NCBI GenBank assembly: GCA_003220195.1
Contig: QHRT01000287.1
Location: forward strand, 479 to 11,316
Direction: 5' to 3'
DNA length: 10,838 nt
Source: Candidatus Rokuibacteriota bacterium
GTDB taxonomy: Bacteria; Methylomirabilota; Methylomirabilia; Rokubacteriales; CSP1-6
Shown here: one piece after another, positions 6,729-10,838 of the stretch
How positions within the stretch are numbered: the first letter of the stretch is position 1
Layout: every line of letters begins with the position of its first letter
Notes under the pieces: generated by a model
Told to the model about the DNA's origin: nothing
Seen by the model: only the letters and a program-made list of their open reading frames with translations
Database searches by the model: none
Made by a program: the position numbers and the translations under genes

Positions 6729-7620
6729 AGCGAGCGCTGTCGCCGCCGCCGCCGAGCTCGTCGCGCCCGCGGCCGATGGCGCCGTGTCCAGGACGGGGTG
6801 GGTACGCCGGCTCTTGCGGAACCGCAACGTGGTCCTCGGCGGCGCGGTGTTCTTGATGCTGGTGTTGATCGCCATCGGCGCCGGCGCGCTCTCGCCGTAC
6901 AACCCCACGCGGCTCTATCCCGGACAACGGCTCAAGCCTCCGAGCGTCCGGAACCTCCTCGGCACCGACGAGTTCGGCCGCGACATCGCGAGCCTGGTGC
7001 TCTACGGCAGCCGCGTGTCGCTGATGGTGGGCTGCGTGACGATGATCCTGACGTCGCTCGGCGGCGTCGTGATCGGCCTCGTGGCCGGGTACTACCGTCG
7101 CCTCGACCTCGTGATCATGCGCGTCATGGACGGGTTGATGGCGTTTCCCGCGATCCTCCTCGCCATCGCGCTGATGGCCGTGCGCGGCCCCGGGGTCTGG
7201 AACGTGATCGTCGCGCTCTCGGTCGTCTATCTGCCGCGGACCGCGATGTTGATCCGCAGCACGGTGCTGAGCGTGCGTGAGCTCGACTACGTCCTCGGCG
7301 CGCAGGCCCTCGGTCGCGGCGGGCTCGGCATCGCGTTCCGCCACATCCTGCCGAACTGCATGGGGCCCCTGTTGGTGCAGGGCACGTTCATCTTCGCGTA
7401 CGCCGTGCTCGCCGAAGCGATCCTGGGATTCCTCGGCGTCGGCGTTCCGCCGTACGTGCCGTCGTGGGGCAACGTGATCGCGAGCGGCAAGAACGTGATC
7501 CGCGAGGCGTTCTGGGTGAGCGCGTTTCCGGGCCTCGCATTGACGTTGGCCGGACTGTCGCTGAATCTCCTCGGCGACGGCCTCCGCGACACGCTGGACC
7601 CGCGCCTCCGGGTGGAGTAG
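6721..7620 (+). CDS. DppC-type ABC transporter permease
   Basis: A 299-residue inner-membrane permease that pairs with a DppB-type partner in peptide/nickel-type importers. The ATG at 6721 overlaps the last 8 bases of the preceding permease, which implies translational coupling. An Ala-rich cytoplasmic N-terminus precedes the first membrane segment ('NVVLGGAVFLMLVLIAIGAGALSP', about residues 37-60). Next come the DppC hallmark 'LLGTDEFGRDIASLVLYGSRVSL' in two parts, 'MRVMDGLMAFPAILLAIAL', the EAA loop from about D189 ('DYVLGAQALG...FRHILPNCMGP'), and 'AEAILGFLGVGVPP..PSWGNVI'. The end 'NLLGDGLRDTLDPRLRVE' is the usual C-terminus. It looks complete. It should be followed by dppD/dppF ATPase genes, but none is present before the strand changes. 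Confidence 0.95.
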   Translation: MPEASAVAAAAELVAPAADGAVSRTGWVRRLLRNRNVVLGGAVFLMLVLIAIGAGALSPYNPTRLYPGQRLKPPSVRNLLGTDEFGRDIASLVLYGSRVSLMVGCVTMILTSLGGVVIGLVAGYYRRLDLVIMRVMDGLMAFPAILLAIALMAVRGPGVWNVIVALSVVYLPRTAMLIRSTVLSVRELDYVLGAQALGRGGLGIAFRHILPNCMGPLLVQGTFIFAYAVLAEAILGFLGVGVPPYVPSWGNVIASGKNVIREAFWVSAFPGLALTLAGLSLNLLGDGLRDTLDPRLRVE

Positions 7621-7776
7621 GTCGGCGTCGTCTTCTTCGCGACCACGAGGTTGGCGTCCGTCGGAACTGGCCGCTGCCATCCGTTCCCTGGCAAACGCGC
7701 CACTGGACAGCAGTGAGAGAAAGTGATGCTCATCGGCGGCCCAGCGAGGTGAGAGCGAACATATTCCTAGTGATCT
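7621..7776. other. gap after the transporter operon
   Basis: No gene, RNA or clear terminator is visible. There is only a weak TGCCA/TGGCA inverted repeat (7675-7693). A GTG at 7749 opens a short hydrophobic stretch ('RANIFLVIYVCVL') in another frame from the ORF that follows. If the ORF at 7777 is not real, the whole stretch 7621-8295 is without a supported gene. Confidence 0.4.
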
Positions 7777-8217
7777 ATGTGTGCGTACTCCGACGGAGGA
7801 CGAATCGGCGCGACGGGTCAGCTCATCTGCGCGTCGGTCTGTCAGGTGGCTCAGGCGACCTTGGAGTTCGAGTCGCAAGGCTTCGACCTCGAGACCGGGT
7901 CGGTGTTGTCCCTAGATGTCCCCCCTCCTGCTGCAAGCGATTTCAGTTTCGCCGACAACTCGGCCCGGCCGAATCCAATCGTCCTGTTCCAGAACCAGGC
8001 TACCGGCACCCAGATTGCGTTTCTTAACGGGACACCGTTTGACAGCGTGGGCTGTTCAGTCGGCACGCCGACGTTCACCATCGACCTCATCGACTCGCCA
8101 TTCGACTTCGACGACACGATCATCATCAGAACCGCCGACGGAAACGTCTTCAAGGTTGGCAAGGCGACGAATAACGGGAATAACACCGTGACGTTTTCGT
8201 ACGCCAGGCTTCTGTAG
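7777..8217 (+). CDS. hypothetical protein, doubtful or remnant
   Basis: I do not recognise this 146-residue ORF. The ATG at 7777 comes two codons after an in-frame TGA (7771-7773), so it cannot extend upstream, and no ribosome binding site is near. The product has four cysteines (2, 18, 22, 93) and no membrane segment. Its C-terminal part is rich in short hydrophobic/polar alternations ('TFTIDLID', 'DDTIIIRTADGNVFKVG', 'NNTVTFSYARL') that look like β-strands of a secreted or surface domain. It lacks a signal peptide in its own frame. A hydrophobic stretch in the frame beginning at GTG 7749 could be a signal peptide lost by frameshift. Codon third positions appear less GC-biased than in neighbours, judged by eye. 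It runs convergently towards the vapC gene. It could be a decayed gene, a recently acquired gene or noncoding DNA. Confidence 0.35.
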   Translation: MCAYSDGGRIGATGQLICASVCQVAQATLEFESQGFDLETGSVLSLDVPPPAASDFSFADNSARPNPIVLFQNQATGTQIAFLNGTPFDSVGCSVGTPTFTIDLIDSPFDFDDTIIIRTADGNVFKVGKATNNGNNTVTFSYARLL

Positions 8218-8233
8218 CAGCGACCTGCGGGCC

Positions 8234-8257
8234 GGAGGCGAACCCGCGTTCGCCTCC
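8234..8257. terminator. GC-rich hairpin between convergent genes
   Basis: Perfect 10-bp arms GGAGGCGAAC (8234-8243) and GTTCGCCTCC (8248-8257) flank a 4-base loop CCGC. It sits between the end of the orphan ORF (8217, +) and the end of vapC (8296, -), where a bidirectional terminator would be expected. There is no T-tract on either side, so termination efficiency is uncertain. Confidence 0.6.
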
Positions 8258-8295
8258 TCACGCCGCTGGCCGAGTCTCCGCCTGACGACGAAGGA

Positions 8296-8730
8296 TCAGG
8301 AGAAGGGATTCCGGACGTCGAGGAAACGGAACTTCCGAAAATCCGCGTCGTTCGTGTAGAGCCGCGTCACGCCGTGCTGCCGCAACAACGCCGCGAGGTG
8401 AGCGTCGGTCACGACGTTGCCCCGGACCGTCAGACCCTGACTCACAGTGCGATACACCTCCCAGAATCCCTCTTCTTCGGAAAGGACGCGGACGTGGCGT
8501 CGCTGCAAGAGCTCATCGATGTTGCGCGCCGCCTGATCGGGTGAGAGAGGCTGTCGAAAGATCCCCGGATGAGTCGAAATCCGAAGATAGGCCATCACGG
8601 TGGTCCAGGCGAAATACATGATCTCGGTACCAGTGGTGGCATCAGAGAGAAACTCGCGGGCCCGACGTTGAAACGCACTCGAGTCATCGGAGGCGTAGAG
8701 CAGGACGTTGACGTCGACGGCGTAGCTCAG
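8296..8730 (-). CDS. vapC: VapC-family PIN-domain toxin ribonuclease
   Basis: Read from the CTG at 8730-8728, the protein is 144 residues: 'SYAVDVNVLLYASD' (first strand with acidic D6), 'YFAWTTVMAYLRISTHP', '..PLS...A', 'VVTDAHLAALLRQHG' (D109), 'LYTNDADFRKF' (D128, D130) and terminal 'VRNPF'. This is the PIN-domain layout of VapC toxins, Mg-dependent endoribonucleases that cut tRNA or rRNA and are neutralised by a partner antitoxin. No ATG, GTG or TTG lies suitably near the start of the domain. The CTG overlaps the antitoxin TGA as CTGA, exactly where relatives usually have GTGA or ATGA, so translation should be coupled. The mid-domain position often held by Glu in PIN nucleases appears to be Tyr48; I believe related '..FLRI.T' VapCs share this, but I am not sure. 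The minus-strand frame extends far upstream to 9135, but that extension is noncoding. Confidence 0.83.
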   Translation of the reverse strand: MSYAVDVNVLLYASDDSSAFQRRAREFLSDATTGTEIMYFAWTTVMAYLRISTHPGIFRQPLSPDQAARNIDELLQRRHVRVLSEEEGFWEVYRTVSQGLTVRGNVVTDAHLAALLRQHGVTRLYTNDADFRKFRFLDVRNPFS

Positions 8731-8978
8731 TGCCGGGTCCGTCGGGGCCGGTCGAGGATGGTCTGAACCGCCTCCTTGTCGTCGAGGTCGACGAGCGGGT
8801 GCATCGGGCGTGACACCCAGGTAAAGCCCCGACTCGGTTCTTCGGACCGACGCTGCGCCCCGAGAGCCTGCGCCAGCAGTTCGGATACGAGGCGCCCCAG
8901 CGGTTTCCGCTCGCGTTTCTGGAGCCGCTTGAGATCCCTCAGGACAGGTCCATCGATGTTCACGGTCGTCCGGGGCAC
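8727..8978 (-). CDS. VapB-type ribbon-helix-helix antitoxin
   Basis: An 83-residue protein if started at GTG 8978: 'PRTTVNIDGPVLRDLKRLQ' forms the β-strand and first helix of a ribbon-helix-helix DNA-binding domain (about residues 2-45, through 'GRLVSELLAQAL'). A charged linker and a C-terminal tail ('FTWVSRPMHPLVDLDDKEAVQTIL') presumably wrap the toxin. It would neutralise VapC and repress its own promoter as a dimer. An in-frame ATG at 9005 would add nine residues, but it lies inside the promoter described below, between the -35 and -10 boxes. The GTG is therefore preferred and also gives the usual N-terminus of such antitoxins. Its TGA overlaps the toxin's CTG start. The pair forms a compact two-gene operon between two transporter operons on the other strand. 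Confidence 0.82.
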   Translation of the reverse strand: MPRTTVNIDGPVLRDLKRLQKRERKPLGRLVSELLAQALGAQRRSEEPSRGFTWVSRPMHPLVDLDDKEAVQTILDRPRRTRH

Positions 8979-9013
8979 GATGTCTGATGATATTGTCTGG
9001 CGCATCAGATGTC
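8979..9013. promoter_or_regulatory. inverted repeat over the TA promoter, likely antitoxin operator
   Basis: On the minus strand the arms GACATCTGATG (9013-9003) and CATCAGACATC (8989-8979) are inverted repeats matching at 9 of 11 positions, 13 bases apart. One arm overlaps the -35 box and the other overlaps the -10 box and start point. This is where a ribbon-helix-helix antitoxin would bind to autorepress. Confidence 0.6.
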
Positions 9014-9015
9014 AA
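8987..9015 (-). promoter_or_regulatory. sigma-70-type promoter of the antitoxin-toxin operon
   Basis: On the minus strand TTGACA (9015-9010) is a perfect -35 box. Exactly 17 bases later comes TATCAT (8992-8987), matching the -10 consensus at five of six positions. Transcription should begin about 6-8 bases beyond, near 8981-8979, right at the GTG (8978). The message is thus likely leaderless or nearly so. This is the best promoter in the window. Confidence 0.7.
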
Positions 9016-9052
9016 AATGCCAGCCGGCCCGGCCGCGCGTGCGGAGTCGTAG

Positions 9053-9058
9053 TATAGT
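9053..9058 (+). promoter_or_regulatory. possible -10 box for the family-1 transporter operon
   Basis: TATAGT matches the -10 consensus at five of six positions in otherwise GC-rich DNA, about 75 bases before the ATG at 9134. No -35 box is visible at the right spacing, so this is only a candidate. Confidence 0.3.
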
Positions 9059-9123
9059 CGCGTCCACCAGTCGTGATTGGCACGTCCGCCCATCGCGCTG
9101 CGGCCCCGTTCACCATCGCTGTC

Positions 9124-9129
9124 GGAGGG
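9124..9129 (+). promoter_or_regulatory. ribosome binding site deciding the start of the family-1 binding protein
   Basis: GGAGGG lies four bases before ATG 9134. It selects this start over the in-frame ATG at 9077, which would put non-signal residues ahead of the signal peptide. Confidence 0.75.
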
Positions 9130-9133
9130 AAAC

Positions 9134-10192
9134 ATGACGCTTGCGGGCCTCGCCCGGGGTGGTTCGCGCCCGCTCCTCGTGATCGCCCTCGTGCTCGTCG
9201 TCGGTGGCGCGCTCAGCCCGGCGCCCGCGCAACCGCCGAAGGCCGGCGTGACCGCCGAGGAGCGCGAGGCCGCGAAGCGCGAGGGGCAGGCCGTCTACTA
9301 CACGGCGCGCACGACGACGACCGCGAACACGATCGCGCACGAGGCCAGCAAGGCGCTCGGCATCAAGGTCAACGTCGTGCGGCTCGCCTCGACGCTCATC
9401 TTCAACCGCGCCGTCCAGGAGTTCGAGGCCGGGATCAACGCCGCCGACGTCATCGACACCTCGGTCGTCGACCACTTCATCACGATGAAGAAGAAGGGGA
9501 TGCTGCAGCCCTTCGTCCCGACGAACATCGCGAAGTACGCGAAGCCGGACTACTACGACCCCGAGCACTACTGGCACTCGTCGCAGATCGGCCTCGGCGC
9601 CATCAACTACAACACCCAGCTCGTGAAAGATCCGCCGAAGACCTGGAAAGAGCTGACCGATCCGAAGTACAGGGACAAGCTCGTGCAGGGACACGTGAAG
9701 GCGAGCGGGACCTCGCTCTTGATCGATTACTGGCTGGTGAAGCTTTACGGCTGGGACTACTTCAAGGCCCTGCAGAAGAACAACATCATGACCCACCAGT
9801 CGTGCGACCAGACCAACATCCTGGCGAGCGGCGAGCGCCAGGTGCTGATGTGCGACCACCAGATCACGGTGCCCGCGGCGGCCCGCCACCTCCCGATCGA
9901 GACGGTCTTCCCGCAAGACGGCGTGATCGCGCAGGTGGGCGGCATGGGCATCTTGAAGAAGGCGCCGCACCCGAACGCGGCGAAGGTGCTCGCGGACTGG
10001 ATCACGTCGCCGGAAGGGCAGCAAGTGTACGTGGACGGCGGACTCCTCTCGCCGCTCAACGATCCGAAGCTCAAGTACCCGAGCAAGTATCCGCATCCGA
10101 GCACGCTCAAGATCCTGGTGGCCGATCCCGCCGACGTCGGCCGCATGCTGCCGGAGCTGCGCGAGAAGTTCGGCGAGATCTTCGGCGGATGA
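9134..10192 (+). CDS. ABC transporter substrate-binding protein, family 1 (AfuA/FbpA-like)
   Basis: A 352-residue exported binding protein. Residues 1-32 form a Sec signal peptide: 'LARGGSRP', hydrophobic 'LLVIALVLVVGGAL', then 'APA' before Q33. The mature chain has the SBP_bac_1/6 layout: 'AAKREGQAVYYTART' first strand, 'NRAVQEFEAG..AADVIDTS' with the solute-loop region, 'GLGAINYNTQLVKDPPKTWKELTDPKYRDKLV', 'GERQVLMCDHQ', 'APHPNAAKVLADWITSPEGQQ' and 'LPELREKFGEIFGG'. Such proteins carry ferric iron, phosphonates, thiamine, polyamines or other small anions. I do not see the adjacent tyrosine pair that binds iron in FbpA (the region reads 'VPAAARHLPI'), so iron is not favoured. Its stop overlaps the permease start as ATGA, giving a two-component operon whose ATPase would follow outside the window. 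Confidence 0.9.
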   Translation: MTLAGLARGGSRPLLVIALVLVVGGALSPAPAQPPKAGVTAEEREAAKREGQAVYYTARTTTTANTIAHEASKALGIKVNVVRLASTLIFNRAVQEFEAGINAADVIDTSVVDHFITMKKKGMLQPFVPTNIAKYAKPDYYDPEHYWHSSQIGLGAINYNTQLVKDPPKTWKELTDPKYRDKLVQGHVKASGTSLLIDYWLVKLYGWDYFKALQKNNIMTHQSCDQTNILASGERQVLMCDHQITVPAAARHLPIETVFPQDGVIAQVGGMGILKKAPHPNAAKVLADWITSPEGQQVYVDGGLLSPLNDPKLKYPSKYPHPSTLKILVADPADVGRMLPELREKFGEIFGG

Positions 10193-10838
10193 CGTCGAAG
10201 CTGCTCTGGGCCACCGTCACCATCGTGCTGGCGGTGCTCGTGGTGATGCCGCTCGGCTGGCTGATTGTGAAGAGCTTCCAGACCGACGCCGGAACGTCGC
10301 TCGCGAACTACGCCGCGATCGGCAGCTTGCGGCCGTTCCGGATCGCGACCATGAACTCGCTCGTGTTCGGAATCGCCTCGAGCCTCATCGGCCTCGTGCT
10401 GGGAGCGCCGATGGCGTGGGCCGTCAGCCGGACCAACATGCCGTTCCGCGGCCTCGTGCGCGCCGGCGTGCTCGGCGCCTTCGTGACGCCGGGCTTCGTG
10501 CTCGCGGTCGCGTGGATCCTGCTCGCCGGTCCGAATGCAGGACTGCTGAACAAGCTGTGGGTCGCGGTGACCGGTGCCGCGAAAGGCCCGCTCGACGTCT
10601 ACACGATGACGGGGCTCGTGCTGGTGTCGGTCGCGAGCACGTTTCCGCTGGCGTTCATCCTCATCTACAACACGCTCGAGATGATGAGCTCGGACGTCGA
10701 GGAGGCTGCGCGGGTCCTCGGCGCCGGGACCGCGCGCGTGACGTGGACCGTGACGCTGCCGCTCGCGCTGCCGGCGGTCGTCGCGAGCGTCATTTTAATG
10801 TTCCTCGAAACGATCATCCTCTACGGCGTGCCCGCGAT
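10189..10838 (+). CDS. ABC transporter permease (AfuB/FbpB-like), N-terminal part
   Basis: The ATG at 10189 overlaps the preceding TGA (ATGA), and the frame stays open to the window edge, giving 216 residues. The first membrane segment is 'LLWATVTIVLAVLVVMPLGWLIV'. Others follow around 'NSLVFGIASSLIGLVLGAPMAWAVSR', 'GVLGAFVTPGFVLAVAWILLAGPNAG' and 'TGLVLVSVASTFPLAFILIYNTL'. The EAA coupling loop that docks the ATPase is clear: 'VEEAARVLGAGTARVTWTVTLPLALPAV'. This is the binding-protein-dependent inner-membrane permease fold (BPD_transp_1). Iron-type permeases often carry two such halves in about 550 residues, and this would be the first half, but the window stops too early to tell. It works with the binding protein at 9134; the ATPase is presumably further downstream. 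Confidence 0.9.
   Translation, partial: MTSKLLWATVTIVLAVLVVMPLGWLIVKSFQTDAGTSLANYAAIGSLRPFRIATMNSLVFGIASSLIGLVLGAPMAWAVSRTNMPFRGLVRAGVLGAFVTPGFVLAVAWILLAGPNAGLLNKLWVAVTGAAKGPLDVYTMTGLVLVSVASTFPLAFILIYNTLEMMSSDVEEAARVLGAGTARVTWTVTLPLALPAVVASVILMFLETIILYGVPA

Noticed and set aside
7675..7693. TGCCA/TGGCA inverted repeat after the DppC-type gene as a terminator
   Set aside because: Only five pairs with a nine-base loop and no T-tract; too weak.
6700..7878. 392-residue minus-strand open frame opposite the DppC-type gene
   Set aside because: It is antisense to a clear permease, its composition (His, Asp, Glu, Arg rich, low complexity) is that of a GC-rich shadow frame, and it has no recognisable domain.
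8979..9005. ATG 9005 as the antitoxin start
   Set aside because: It lies between the -35 and -10 boxes of the best promoter found; GTG 8978 gives the normal antitoxin N-terminus.
8731..9135. Upstream extension of the vapC frame to give a 279-residue protein
   Set aside because: The extension is antisense-like, overlaps the antitoxin gene and TA promoter, and resembles no fusion domain.
1..10838. CRISPR arrays, tRNA or rRNA genes, insertion-sequence ends, phage genes
   Set aside because: No regularly spaced repeats, cloverleaf, transposase motifs or terminal repeats were seen on reading the window.

Overview
This is a high-GC bacterial window. It has Shine-Dalgarno starts, tight operons, Sec-exported ABC binding proteins and strong codon bias that produces long antisense shadow frames. 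The gene mix (LLM flavin monooxygenase, acyl-CoA synthetase, sarcosine-oxidase-like flavoenzyme, two ABC importers, a VapBC pair) fits a soil or sediment heterotroph, such as a Rokubacteria/Methylomirabilota-like or proteobacterial lineage. No gene fixes the taxonomy, so that placement is only a guess.

Region 1 (1-7620, all +). The window opens in the C-terminus of an Ldh_2-family malate/lactate/ureidoglycolate-type dehydrogenase, which ends at 280. A 135-base gap with a perfect 16-bp palindrome (311-326) leads into a probable operon: LLM-class flavin-dependent oxidoreductase (416-1459), AMP-dependent acyl-CoA synthetase (1481-2971), monomeric sarcosine oxidase/N-methyltryptophan oxidase-like flavoenzyme (3042-4211), family-5 peptide/nickel-type binding protein (4260-5828), DppB-type permease (5839-6728, frameshifted) and DppC-type permease (6721-7620). 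The layout suggests uptake of a small peptide-, amine- or opine-like compound, then oxidation and CoA activation. The substrate is not readable from sequence, and no ATPase gene for this importer is in view.

Region 2 (7621-9005). This is an accessory patch between two transport operons. It holds a doubtful orphan ORF (7777-8217), a strong GC hairpin between convergent genes (8234-8257), and a minus-strand toxin-antitoxin pair: a ribbon-helix-helix antitoxin (8727-8978) and a PIN-domain VapC toxin (8296-8730). The pair has a near-consensus promoter inside an inverted repeat and an apparently leaderless GTG start. The toxin reading frame appears to begin at a CTG that overlaps the antitoxin stop.

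Region 3 (9134-10838, +). A family-1 (AfuA/FbpA-like) binding protein overlaps by ATGA the start of its permease, which runs off the window.

The most notable points are two independent losses of about 18-20 codons relative to the gene families. One is in frame, in the synthetase C-terminal domain near 2782. The other shifts the frame in the DppB-type permease near 6298. They could be real lesions or assembly errors. I did not find a convincing wholly new system. The best novelty candidates are the unassigned uptake-plus-oxidation operon and the TA promoter/start architecture.
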